A stretch of DNA of 64,000 nt, taken from positions 496,001-560,000 of the forward strand of contig SNVD02011200.1 in the NCBI GenBank assembly GCA_013180625.2. The letters are read 5' to 3'. Every line of letters starts with the position of its first letter. Position 1 is the first letter of the stretch. The stretch comes from Boswellia sacra (Eukaryota; Streptophyta; Magnoliopsida; Sapindales; Burseraceae). Under the pieces are notes generated by a model. That model saw nothing but the letters and a program-made list of their open reading frames with translations. It searched no databases and was not told the DNA's origin. A program made the translations under genes and the position numbers. Below are positions 51,415 through 63,650 of this stretch, piece by piece.

Positions 51415-52319
51415 TGTAAGTTTTGAAAGTATGCAGTTATAACAGTTAACTATAAAGTAAATCGGTACAGGAGGATTTTACGTGATTCGGTTATAAAATC
51501 TACATCCACTAACAGCTATAGAGCAGTAATTCACTAAGTTCTTGTTTGTACAATCTTTAGGAACGTTTACAGTGTTGACTCACCCTCCGACACTGACCTA
51601 ATCTTTGTAAAACAAAATCCCGTCAAGATTTTAAACTCCAGTGACACTGCCCACTCTCTATCACAGATAACTTAATAACACTCTGTTAAGTTATACATAA
51701 CAACAACGTGTGACCTTGAATTACATAAACACTTAACCCACAAGTTATCCCAAGTGTCTACTAACTCACACAGACCTAATCAACAATTCATATACGATTA
51801 CAACCTCTTATATATGAATGAAATACTCATAAAATCAAATCAATGAAGCATTCCTATTAGCATTGAAGCTCTCCTCTTTAATTCTGGAATGCCGAAACCT
51901 AAATTCACATAATACACCACTCAATCAGCACATCTAGTTATGTAAAAATAACTTTGTATATTTATTGTTGTATGTCTGGATGAAATCTCTTTTGAATCCT
52001 ATAAAAATTCTAATCAAAATCACGTTAGGATAAGGAGAAATATAATAGGAAGTGTTATAAGTAATCTCCTAAAGGAATTAGGATACAATTAAATATTCTT
52101 CTATTTTAATTAGGATACAAGATAATATATCCTAATCTAAGAAGATATTTATTATAAAACAAATACTTCCTAAAACATACTTCTAGAAACAGTAAAATAG
52201 GAATAAAATAATATTCTTGTTTTATCATAAGTTGTATAAAAAATAACATGTGCATGGCACATGTAGATGTAGTCGACGTTGACATGCACATGCAGATATA
52301 ATAGACGTTGACATCAACA
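51415..52319 (-). repeat. Element E 5' LTR (right)
   Basis: 905 bp, aligned by eye to 42286-43190 along its full length, ending GACATCAACA before the target duplication AAACA. Confidence 0.93.
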
Positions 52320-52324
52320 AAACA

Positions 52325-53106
52325 CATATTAATTAAGCCGCTGTAAATGAGAGGGACGTACAATACACACACAAAAAAAAAAAAAGAAGAAGAAAAGAGC
52401 TAAGTGAGCTCTTGGTGTAGAAAAAGAGCAATAGGAAGTTCTCTAAAGAATGTAAAGAGCTTGAGCAGAAAATGTAGAGCATGAAGTGTGCTACAGCTCA
52501 AGAAGTTTGAGCTACAGTAGAGAAAGGGAAGAGAGCCCTTATGTTACAGTAAAGAAAAAGCAAAAAGCTCTTGTGTGGGCAACAAAGAAAGGGTAAAGAG
52601 CCCTTTTGTGTAGAGAGAACTGGTGTAGAGAAGGCTGAGGTAGCAGAGAAAGGGCAGAGAGTCCTTGTATGCAGAGACTTCTTGGTGTAAAGAGAGCTGG
52701 TGTAAAAAAGACTACAAAAAATGCTCTAGGAAAGTGCAGAAGGCAATAGAGGAAGACTAGAGAAAATACTCAAGGAAAGAAGCCTGAAGTGCATGAGAAT
52801 TGTGTGTGAGGGGTGTAAGAAAAAACGAAGTGTTTGAAAGCTAAAAAAAAAAAAGCTTATAGTGGTTCTAAGTTGAGAGTGTAGTGAGGAGAGTGCATAA
52901 ACCGAATTCTCTCTAGTGCATTCATTTCTTCTCCCTCCCGTGGAGTAGATCATGGCTCGAACCAAGTAAATTCTATTTTGCTAATGTTTGATTTTCTGCA
53001 CTTGGATTTCAGTTTATATGCTTGCATGATAGCACAGAAAATTTCTTGATTTTCTGCCAAAAAATCAGCCCACTCTTGCTACAAATTATCTCTAGGTTTT
53101 ATCACA
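52325..53106 (+). repeat. Element D right end: interior tail and 3' LTR
   Basis: Sequence to the right of element E. From 52767 to 53106 it matches the left D LTR (36467-36802). The part before 52767 holds repeats of AGAG(C/T)CCTTGTGTAGAGA type and may include the LTR start, which cannot be placed. The right end ATCACA equals the end of the left copy. Confidence 0.65.
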
Positions 53107-56100
53107 TATTCTAACTTAATCTATAGTTTGACAAATCCCAGCACAATAATCCAGATATTGTAGGCACTTTATCATTAATATACATTATCAACAAGTTAAT
53201 GTTACTAGTTAACTCAAGATTATTTTTTTGTCCATTTAAATGATCATCAATTCTAAGACCTAATTACAGAATTTTAGTTTAAAATTATATCATGTGGATT
53301 CCTATTTAGAAAATATTTTAGATTAATAATTAAACTACAAAAGTTCTTAATATCTATGTCATAAATATATTTATTTGTCGAGATTTTAATGAAAAACCAA
53401 ATAACTCAACAAACAAAAATAATAATCAAGAAATAGTAGAAAAATATAACACAAGAATTTGACAATTGAACACAAGAATTTACAATCACACTGTAATCCA
53501 ACTGTTGCATCTATATAGAAGGATTATAAGTTGTCAAATTAGAGACTTAACTAAAGCATCTAATCCAAAGGTTCTCCTTAACTTGACTATTTTTTCCAAT
53601 TTTTACGTGAAGCTCATTGTCACGGCGGCGTTCAACTTCATCTCAGATTTGCAACTTTTACTTTTATGGTCTATGTGTCTATTATGCTATTTCGATCCAT
53701 CCTTTATTTCCATCTCTATCATTCCACTCATGCAATAGCCTAATAGAACTTATGTCTTTGTTAGATTGCCCCATTCTTTCTATCCCTATCATTTCTCCAT
53801 GTAGAAGTCAAAGTCCAATCCAGTAGAAAGGATGGCTATGAATTTTAATTCGATTAGTTTTGACAGAAAGGAAGAAGAGAATGCAAGAATGATGCATCAA
53901 GTCTCCAAATTTAAAAGTAATTCGAATGCCTCAAGTTCCAAGCACTTGATGGACACAAAGGCAAATGTGAAGTTGTAACTGATACTCAAAGATTCCATAA
54001 TTATTTTCTTCTTTTAGTTTTGTTTCTTACTACAAATTTGAACTTGTTTTCATTTCAATGAAAAGAATGTAGCTAGGATGAGCATGGATGAGTTCATGGA
54101 AATGTTCAATTTCGCAATTCTAGTCGAAAATTAAGAAAGGTATCTTTTAATGTTCTTCAATTGAATGTTTTGTTGATGTGTTTTTAATTTATTAAATTTC
54201 ATTGATGTGGATATGTGAAATGATGAATAAAAGTATATTCAAATTGAGTTTGGTGTTGTAGATGAGTGTCTAATAAATGATTCACTCATTTTTACAACTT
54301 GTTTGATAAATTCCTTAACTATAAAAATTAGTGTTTTTGAAATGAAATTGGTGTTTTTGCTTTCCTCAGTCATCCACTAGTTGTTTCACTGACCTTGGAG
54401 GTAGTAATGAAATTGTTATTAAATTGAACTATATGACACTTGTGTATTACATCATAATAACTACTTGTTTTTAATAAATCACACATAAGTTTCTTCCATT
54501 GTGAATGCCTGAATTAGGTGTGGATTAGTTACGAGCCAATATGAATCCTTTGCTTGCATTGCTCTTCCATCATGTCCATCTTAATTTCCCATTTCTTCTT
54601 ATCTTGAATTTTAATGATAATGACTATAATATATTATGTGTTTATCAGTTAATATTAAATTAATGATGTGATGGTGTGACCATACAGGATGGATAAAGAG
54701 TTGTCGAACTAAAAAAGAATAGAACTATATTTGAATCATATGATGGTATGCTGCTCTAGCATGCATAGGTGCGGAAAGAGTCAAAAATGTTTACTGATAA
54801 GTATAATTTTCATACATTATTTTCATCTTTTATCTTGAGTTTTATGTTCCCCTTTTGTGTTTAATTTAAGAATTTTGTCTAAGTTTGTTTGATTTGAACC
54901 TAAAGGAATTTCAGGATTGTAAACCCGATTAAATGAAGAAAAAGTTCTACAATAATATATCTCATGTGGAAGGGTAATTTTGGATGGCTTGTGGAGAAAA
55001 ATGAGCTGGATAAAAATTTTAAAACATTCCATTTACACTTTCGGTAGAGCACTTCTACCAAACTAAGTGGATTGATTTTTTGAGAGGATAGAATGATAAT
55101 GTTGGTGGAATCCCTAGGAAAGGCAATGAGCATGTTGCTCTTTGTTCGACTAAGAAAATAAGAAGAAAATAGAGGGAAGTTCATTCAAGAAAGGGGGATT
55201 CGGATGAGACAAAATTGGTGTGTAGGAGGTAGATCTCTGGTGATTCGGACTTTGAGAAGAGAGACAAAAACCAGACAACCATCATCTTCATCATCAAAGA
55301 TTCAATTCTCCATAACTAGTTTTTCTATCCCTCTCTTCACTTATGTTTAAAAACATATTTAACTTTGTGTTTGTTTGTAATATGAACTAATTTCCATTTT
55401 TCATGGTGAGGATATAGACGTATTTTGATGTTCAATTTCTCTTGATTTTAGTTGATTGATGTTTATTCCAATATTGTTGAGCAATTTAATTATATGCTTA
55501 ATGCTTATAATTTTATGGCCAATTGTTGCATGTATTGAGATTTGGATTGAGACTTAAATTTGATGTTCACATTAGTCCTTAATTATCTTGCCATAAATAA
55601 AGTGAGATAGAGATATGAATGTGATTTATGCAATCTTGTATGATTTCTTGTGTTTAATGAGATTAATAGCGAGTTAAATGAGACAGAGATGTGATTCTAA
55701 TTTATTAATATACATTATTATTGCTTGAGACTAATCAAATTAGTAAAATCGATTGACAATAATAGGAATAAACATTGGTTAATTGAATCAAAGAAGTTAA
55801 ATTGATTAATTCTAGTGAAATCGGATCCCTAGTTTTTAATCATTAAATTCTTCTATTCAAAATTAATCATTGATCAAGTTTTACTTAATCTTCCCAACAC
55901 ATTAATTCTCTTTTATAATTAGTTTAATTAATTAGAGGTTAATATAATTTCGGTATTTAGTAACAACAGTCCTCGTGGGATGATCCTTATATTCTCATTT
56001 TATTACTTGTCTACGATATTGTATACTTCCTATTTTATGGAACCCCAAGCCTAGAATAGAAAGAGGCGAAGAGTGGTAGACGTAGAGAGGTGAAAAGCGC

Positions 56101-56207
56101 TATTGTTAGAGGGAGGGGACAAAGAGAACAGTGCTGTTATTTCATGAGGAGTTATGTTGTAGGTGGTGGCAGAAATCTGGGTTGCTTGAAAAGACAGTGA
56201 AGGAAGA
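53107..56207. other. Spacer without recognisable gene
   Basis: About 3.1 kb of AT-rich DNA with short ORFs in all frames. None has a motif or a likely splice pattern. The last 170 bases before the CACTA element are purine-rich (GAGG, GAAG runs) and continue in style after it (60313-60420). Confidence 0.5.
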
Positions 56208-56547
56208 TGACACTACAAGAAATTAGGGCTTATAACACGCCCATTTGCGTCGGTTTTTTAAAACCACAATAAACATATGCCACATGTATCAGTATGCGGC
56301 GGTTTTTAGAACCACGATTTAAATGGGTTAAAAGCCCAGCGCCCCCCTTCTCCAAAATCAATTTTACCCTAGCCGCCGCTGCTTGTATCAATATTGCTCT
56401 CACCTCTCTCATCTTTTCTCTCGCATCCTAATCTATTATTTTGCATCTTAGTTTGCCTTCTGCTTTTAGATTGTCAGTCGCGTCTTTATTTGCTTGCTTT
56501 CTTCCCTGCTTTGGAGTTGCCTCCACCAATCTCCTTCCCATTCGTTG

Positions 56548-56586
56548 CAAAGTATTCGGAGTTGCGACGCGACTCCAAATACTTTG
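56548..56586. repeat. Hairpin, 15-bp arms, 9-nt loop
   Basis: CAAAGTATTCGGAGT and ACTCCAAATACTTTG are inverted copies with one mismatch (a possible G-U pair in RNA), separated by TGCGACGCG. It ends 11 bases before the F-box ATG at 56598. Confidence 0.8.
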
Positions 56587-56597
56587 TAACACAAGAC

Positions 56598-56987
56598 ATG
56601 GAACCCAACTCGATGGATACTTAACCTGTCAAGCTTCCACGGCTGTCTAACGTCGAAACCTCTCTAGACCGGATTAGCGCGTTTCATGATTCACTCGTCC
56701 AACACATCTTGTCCTTTTTAACGGTGAAAGATTTGATCAAAACCAATGTTTTGTCCAAACGGTGGCGCTTCGTCTGGGCCGAGGTCCCTATTCTCCGCTT
56801 CATGGACTGCGACGATATGGCCAATTACAGGGGCATTAAAGTCCAAGAACTCGATATTCACATTCATCATGATAATCTGTTCACTTCTCAGGTGGACGAG
56901 TGGATCAATTTTGCCACGGAACTGAAAGTAGATAATCTGTATTTTGTTGTGTTTGCGAAAACCCAAAATTGGAATCAAAATGGCTCG
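56598..56987 (+). pseudogene. Captured F-box gene fragment
   Basis: From ATG 56598 the frame has a stop at the ninth codon and then stays open to a GT donor at 56988 (TCG|GTAAGC). The F-box is clear: ISAFHDSLVQHILSFLTVKD, then VLSKRWRFVW, as in plant F-box proteins of the FBD/LRR type. These recruit substrates to SCF ubiquitin ligases. Residues after it (KVQELDIHIHHD, QVDEWINFA) match the start of the repeat region of that family. Later exons are not found. Inference: a first-exon fragment picked up by the CACTA element. Confidence 0.78.
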
Positions 56988-57518
56988 GTAAGCTACTAGT
57001 TGCCTTAATCTGTTTATTTGAATTCATCATCATACAATGTATGCAAAATACCATGAAAAAATGAAATTTTGAATGTTACACTTTTGAAAAATTATCAAAT
57101 TGTATATTATAGGTGCTATGCAAATGCAGAGTCACAAAGTCTAATGGAGAATTTCATTGAATCGTTGTCATTTTCTGCTCGACTGTGATATGAAATATAG
57201 AGTTTGATTATACTTCTAGGAATTATTAGCGCTGCACAAAACATACTCACTTAAGGTTTATGATGGTCTTAATTTGATATTGGTTTTAGGGTACTTCTTG
57301 TCATTTCTTGTATTCATATAAAGTTTTTTGGGATGTTATCCGAGAAGGAGCTTTTGAGATCTAAGCATGTAAGTAACTTTCTTTTGGTCTTTGTAGTGTG
57401 CTTGCTGCTTGGTGAATTTCTTGTCTCAGTTTTAAAGTAAAGTCTCTAAGTTCTTTTAAAGAGATTATTTATATATATTTCTGATGAGCTAATGTGGGTG
57501 GTTGCAAGGTGTTTTCAG

Positions 57519-58873
57519 AAGAAAGGAGTGGCTCAGATGTACACTAGTTCCCATCTACCATCATCTGTAATTCGAGCTCGGGTAAATTGGTAATTGGCAT
57601 GTTAGATATATTAAGATGGGCCTGTTTATGTTTTCTTGTAATCTTCTGTAATAAGTTTCAATTTGCAGCATGGTGTATTTACGGAATTTTGCAAGCATGA
57701 GATATGTGGCTGTGGTAGTGAACCGTATTGTGGTAACTTGAAATTGGTAAGTTTCATATCCACTAGTTATTTTATTACATTACTTTAGTATCAACTAGCT
57801 TTTACCTTAAACCCAATAAAAAAAACCATATTTTTGCGTTTAGTTGCATTTTGTTCATGGGTACAAGAAGATTAAGTTTCAATTTTATGGAATTCGTTTT
57901 TTATTTTCAGGTGGTGCCCATTTGTAGTTTCATTTATCACTGTGAAGCCAAGTGGATAAACACACTGTTACAATCAGATAGCCATTGTACATTGCTTGAG
58001 AGCAACCGAATCAGCTTTCTGTCTTTTGCAGGTAAGTCTTGTGGTCCATAAAAAAGGAGGATTTTTACAAGTGAAGACATAGGTATCGTTTTGCTTGGAA
58101 GTCTAAAGGTCAGTAATTTAACTTTACTATGTCTTTCATAAAATTTCTAGCTGTCTATTCCAGTTTTGTCAAAATTGTCTATGGGAATGTGGGTGCATAA
58201 GTCATCTGTGACCAAAGGTTTGGTTGTTGACTGAATTAAGGTGAACAATAGATCTTGTATTATGTGACCATAAAGTATATTAACTGCTGGTCTGTAAATC
58301 TGAATTCTAATCACGGATTTATATTGAACTTTCAGATTTCTCCATATACTGGAAGATTTCAGTTGGTTGACAGGACTGGCAGCATTGATGTTGTTGTTCC
58401 AGACCTTCCATTAACTTGGACTGCCAAAAGCATATACAAGGTCATATTTGATAATGATTTCACTGTCTACTGAGTATTGGTGGTACGTATGTTGTATCAA
58501 TAGTCACTCTAGTTTGCATTGATGTTGTTTTTGTTCTCTTTCATGTACATAATCCAACCAGCAGAAATATCCCCTTTTATCCTTGTGTGGACCAGAGTTT
58601 GGGCTTGGCAGATGAAATTGGTGATATTGACTCTGAATTAAACACATGTTACCATAGGGAATCTAGCAATGAACAAAATTGTAAAAACATGAATTTTTCT
58701 TGTGAAATTCCATGCTTGGCAACTATTAGAAGTGTTAATAAACCCAGTTTTGCCTGTTCTCGAATCTTCTGTTGCACAAAGATCAGTGGGAAGATTAATT
58801 ATGATTTTAAAAACCTAACTGCACAGAAGGTCTTGCTGGAATTCAACTCGGAAAACTTTTACAAGTATCAGGT
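57519..58873 (+). pseudogene. CTC1-like: Captured gene fragment resembling CTC1 (CST telomere complex), with introns
   Basis: Likely exons 57519-57581, 57669-57746, 57911-58108, 58336-58440 and ~58593-58873. Most have GT donors and AG acceptors and join in frame. Readable blocks are TSSHLPSSVIRAR, CKHEICGCGSEPYCGNL, FIYHCEAKWINTLL, SEDIGIVLLGSLK, TGRFQLVDRTGSIDVVVPDL and KVLLEFNSENFYKYQVLQL. The GR-QLVD-TGSID pattern is OB-fold-like, and the whole agrees with my memory of the central part of plant CTC1, which with STN1 and TEN1 protects telomeres and assists lagging-strand fill-in. One stop (58049-58051) and missing ends make it non-functional. The identity rests on recollection, not a search. 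Confidence 0.58.
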
Positions 58874-59315
58874 ATTACAATTGGGAGAGGTAAAAAAACA
58901 TGTATACATAATTATTTATTTGATATTCATTATCATATAATAAAACTAGGATTAATTTAATTTTAACAACAATTGCATTGCATCATATTATTCGATCAAT
59001 TAAATATATAACTAATTAATTAATTAATGCTCTGAACCTGCTGCAGCATGACATCTCGTGCAGATGAAAATAACAAATGGGCATCTTATGCTGCACCTGG
59101 AGGCTAGAATGGTACTCACTCTCACTTCATCCATTAATAAACTTACCTTTTAATGTATGGAATTATTATGGAAAATGGATCATATGCCTAGTATTGTATG
59201 GTGAAAAATGATATATTTAATTATTTATTTGAATCCTTTTCTTGATTCTCTATGCTAACAGTTTTTCTAAATCCTTTTGTAAAAAACTAAAATTTTCTAA
59301 ATTATACTGCCTTAG

Positions 59316-59534
59316 ACATGCAGAAGTTGTCTTGGTGAAGGATATAAAGAGATTAAACTTTGGCCAAAGGGTGCAAGACTTGTTGTTTACAATAAGAGGT
59401 CAAATGAGACAAGTATATGGATAGTTCAGCGATCAAAAGTTCATGCTGCAACTCGAGGTGGAGGCAAAGTCATTTCTTCTAAAGTTGTTCCAAATATCCA
59501 ACCTTTTGTGATATGTGACAAATGCAAGTGCTAG
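59316..59534 (+). other. Unrecognised 72-codon open stretch in the CACTA element
   Basis: Open without ATG from after a TAG at 59313-59315 to a TAG at 59532-59534. Contains [33 protein letters not shown] and a closing CDKCKC. It may be an exon of a third captured gene, as the preceding region (59040-59115) shows GCAG acceptor-like sites. I do not recognise the family. Confidence 0.4.
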
Positions 59535-59879
59535 CAAGACCATTTAGTCGGATTTTAGTTTTCTTGTTCCTTAATTATATTGATTTTAACTTCGTCTTAG
59601 TGAGAGACAAAATTACAATTATTGATTCAGTTTTTATAGGAGTCTAAAGTAGTGCTATATACCACCACTGAGCATATGCAATTCCTGTAAAATGTTACTG
59701 ACATCCCTGGTGGCTAAATCTTGAGTTTATAGATAGTTGCTAAATTATTTATCTGAGTGTAAAATTCCTTGGTTAATGATCTGTTATTGTGTACTCATAA
59801 TTTTTAATGGCTTGATTTTGTAAATAGCAAATAAATATAGAATAGCACAAACAGCGAAGCGAAGCTTTGTAAAATTTTT

Positions 59880-60309
59880 GTTAACTATTTACGACGGTTT
59901 TCTGGTCGACGCAAAAAAATTTTTTTAACTATTTACGGCGGTTCCCCATCAACCAACGACAGGTGTACAAAAATTGTGTAAAAATTTTTTATCGCGGTTT
60001 TGTGTTCGTCGTAAATAGCAACTATTTACAGTGGTTTTGTGACCTTTTACGACGGTTTTTTATTCATCGTAAATATTTACTTTTTACGGCGGACACAAAA
60101 CTGACGTAAAAATGTGCTTTGATCGCCTATCCCATTTCATCGTTTGTTTTTGCGTCGAACAACTAAACCGCCGTAAAAAGGTTTTTACGGCGGGTTAAAA
60201 CCGGCGTAAAAGCTTTTATTACGATTGTTTTTACGGCGGTTTAGAACCGTCGCAAATGACTATTTACGACGGTTTTGGCCAGTCGTAAATAGTCCTCCCT
60301 GTTGTAGTG
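59880..60309. repeat. CACTA right subterminal repeat zone
   Basis: At least ten units of TTTACG(A/G)CGGTTTT type and their complements (AACCGCCGTAAAA, CGTCGTAAATAG) fill 430 bp in both orientations, making many possible hairpins. Related units stand at the left end (56245-56330: GCGTCGGTTTT, GCGGCGGTTTTTAGAACC). Confidence 0.88.
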
Positions 60310-60312
60310 TGA

Positions 60313-63300
60313 GGAGATGAGAAAAAATGATGGGCTGGCGATAGAGAGTTTTAAGGAAGAGAAATGAGGAGATAAAGAAAATGAGACAGAAAGGTTGCGT
60401 TATATTGAAGAAGAAGATGAGGGGACCCTTAATTTTAATTAGTTTTTTAACTTTATTAATTTATTAATTCAATCAAAGTTGGAGGCTTTAGGAATTTTGT
60501 AATTTTTTTATCAATAGTTATTCTATTTTATAAATGAGTAATGTTACTCTTATAAAATATTTATATAAATTTATTCATATAAATTAATATAATATAATAT
60601 GATTTGATAAATAAATACAGTGATTTAATAAATATATATTAATAATAAATAATATTAATTAAGATAAGTAATATAATAATAATAATACGGAGATGTTATA
60701 TCAGTTTATATGGTGAATTTGTATAAGTAATTTATAAGAATAATATTATTTTTTGTAGATATAAATTATTATAATATAGTTGAACAAGATAAGTGAGATA
60801 ATTTAGTAACTGTACTATAAGATGGCACTGTTGGGGAGGCGAATGTTACTTCTGATTTGAGATCTAATAGGGCTGACATACAATCCCCTTCCTAATCGAT
60901 GCAACGCCTAGACTTTCATAAGAGGCTTGAATCCAGTAATTTAACGTCATAACTTTTAAAACGTTCTGTGCTTTTCTCAAGCCAATGGCGGTGTAGCTTG
61001 GCTTCTCTATGTTGTAAGAAGGATATTATTCCATTGTCAAATCACAGTTATTTCATAATTTCTAACAGAAGTAAATACATGGATATCCCTCGGTTATAAG
61101 CTAAGTCACAAACTCACCTCTGTTAAATGAAAAATAACATAAAGACCCCTATATTTGGATTGTCATTTGATGATAATAAACACTATAAGGATATTGTTGA
61201 TATTTTAATTCATTAAAATGAAAGAGGAGAGTGTGTGTGGGATTTTTTTAATGAAATGTAATTATTAATTTTTATTGAATTAAAAAGTTTATTTTTTATT
61301 TTTAATGAATTAAAATATCAATAATACCCTTACAGCGTTAATTAACATCAATCGGTATTCCAAACATAGGGTTCTTCATGTTATTTTCCGTTCAATAGCG
61401 GGAAGTTTGATATTTAGCTCATAATTGAGTGGTCTCTATGTATTTACCCCATTTCGAACAAAATGTCTTAGTTGTGACTCACAGACTATAATTAATTATG
61501 CATCTCAAATATGATTTTATTGCAGATAATCATTTTCATTTCACCTAGAACCCTCGTCTTCTATCTTATGGAAGACAAGTTGTAAAACAATGCAAAAATA
61601 AAAACCTCAATTTTTATTCTAATCTTTTAAAAAACATCAAAATGCCCTTAATTACAAATTTCATCCAGCCATCTGTAAATGAAAAGACAAAAATAGCTAA
61701 ATTGAATACATTATATTGTGGTATTAATCAAATCAAATTTATAGTTTGATTTATTAATTTTCTAAATTTAGGATAAAGTAAGTGAAATTTTTGAATTTTA
61801 TCATATTTAATACTTCAGTATTAATTTTGAGCAAAATATTTTTTGTCAAGTCTAATATCTCAAATAAAAATATAAGTGTAATATCTCAAATAAAAATATA
61901 AGTGGAACTAAAATTAATAAATAAATAAAGCTGTAATCCTTGAATGTATCATTATGTATCGATCATAGCTATTTTTTTTTTCTGCGGTTGATTATATTAT
62001 TTTGTCAGGTTTATCATACATATATAATTCTCAAAGAGTGACAACTCAAACGAACTATTTTTTAGTCAGTAAAGTGGGTAGAAAATCCATCAAATCCCTT
62101 TTTTTTCTGCGGTCCAAATAATCTATATCAAGATATTCTTGCTCCCTCTAGTTTGTTAATTATAATTAATTTATCATCAAACCTTTTTTTACATATCCGA
62201 TTAACTAGTGGTTTTATTGTAAAATTATCCTCTAATTCCCCTATGCCAGATTATTTAAAATAGTAGAAATTCTTCCAATTAGTGACCTCCTGTTATTTTT
62301 CTTTTTACTAAACCATTTGCCACGACAATAGTATAAATAGTTGTCCCTCAAAGTGGGAAGTGAAAGGCACCTTGACTTGGTCAAAAGTGGTCCATCACAT
62401 CATAAGTCATTGAACCACAAAGTACTCCACCAAGTTCACACCTAAAAGTTACACCTATGAGTGGGTGCCACGTGGCAATTTGTGATACTCCCATCAACGT
62501 GGTACAAATTTGGTAAACCGTCAGCGAATTGGGATTGACCTTAATTTTATTCCTGTTGAAGGTCTGCAATGCAGTTAATAATCACATTGTACCTATGCTA
62601 AGAGTTACCAACTCATTTATGACACAGCTTCATCTATAATATAATAATATTTATTTTTAACTAAAAAGAACTTAGACATATTCATAAATAGATAAAAATA
62701 TAAGAGATTAAATAAAAAGAAATAATTTTTAATGCGTAAATGAGTTACAATAGTGTTTAGTGTAAATATGATAGGTAGCACGTTAAGTGTGTATAAATAA
62801 GTTGGATTCAGCTTGATTAAACGGGTCAAATGGGGTAAACATGAATATGATATCACTTGATTAATAATTTGTCATTTGAATGTTTGGACTTAGACTTTTA
62901 AGATGAATAATTAAAAATGTTTGTTGGCAAAAATTTTGTTGTATCTTACCTTTACATGAAATGGCACCACAAAATTCCACCCCAACCTATAAGGCATTCA
63001 CTGTCTTGCTATTTTCTGTGGAATTTTCTAGGATTAAAGTTCCCTGAAAATTCATTTGTCTATCAATATTCCTTATGCTAAAAGCTTAGATACTATAATA
63101 TATTCTTGGAATAAACATAATTCATAACTTAAAACCTTATAGAGCAATACAAGTACTTATTATAATTGATCGATCTGATCAGTTAATCCAAAATAATATA
63201 ATTAATTTCCCAATTACTAATAAATAATGATTTTCTTGGTACACGAAAGTCTGAGATTATATATAGATGCATGTATCATATTATCATGCCTTAAATCTGT

Positions 63301-63395
63301 CATCAATTCATCTTATTCTCTTTTAGTTCCATATTTTCAATAAATTTTTATTAATTGAAACATATGAATAGCATAGTCTATATGTGTTTATTATC

Positions 63396-63427
<32 letters not shown>

Positions 63428-63650
63428 CAATTTGGAGTAATCCATTCTGAGGGTTACCGGTCGGCTGGAAGAAGAGATGCCTAGTGACTGTCAAGTCGAT
63501 CTCTTAAAATTTTTTATATTATTAAATAATAATTTTAATCTAAAATAATCCATCCAGTACGGCTACTCGCCATTGAACTCCCTTATATACATGTAATATG
63601 ATTCATCCACTTAATTAAATAATTTCGAGATCAAAAACATTAAGAAGGTC
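60313..63650. other. Spacer and upstream region of RLK4
   Basis: No gene seen. Between about 61470 and 63120 there are scattered matches to the spacers before RLK3 and after RLK1 (for example 62030-62070 vs 24915-24955, and 63030-63080 vs 25440-25490). It thus looks like a more diverged third copy. Microsatellites are at 63402-63428 (AT then GT). The start context before 63651 matches that of RLK3. Confidence 0.5.

Larger units (their letters stand above)
42286..52319 (-). mobile_element. Element E: SIRE-like Ty1/copia retrotransposon with extra 3' ORF
   Basis: A 10,034-bp element in reverse orientation, bounded by the 5-bp target duplication AAACA (42281-42285 and 52320-52324) and by ~905-bp LTRs beginning and ending TG..CA. 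On the - strand the order is LTR, primer site, gag, protease, integrase, reverse transcriptase, RNase H, a ~2-kb extra ORF region, polypurine tract, LTR. Large size, long LTRs and an extra ORF after pol are hallmarks of the SIRE/Maximus lineage. LTR differences are many (small indels and substitutions), so it is older than A and B. It is inserted in element D. Confidence 0.95.
56211..60309. mobile_element. CACTA transposon carrying host gene fragments (Pack-CACTA), 4,099 bp
   Basis: Ends are CACTACAAGAAA and its inverted partner (right end TTGTAGTG). A 3-bp target duplication TGA lies at 56208-56210 and 60310-60312, as expected for CACTA/En-Spm. Both subterminal zones are full of short direct and inverted GGCGGTTTT / ACGACGG units, the usual binding zone of CACTA proteins. 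No transposase frame (TNPD/TNP2-like) is visible. Instead there are pieces of an F-box gene and of a CTC1-like gene with their introns, both on the + strand. It must rely on a transposase made elsewhere. Confidence 0.9.

Noticed and set aside
53466..55184. Several 60-95 codon frames on both strands
   Set aside because: No domain, splice pattern or conserved start; treated as chance ORFs in a spacer.
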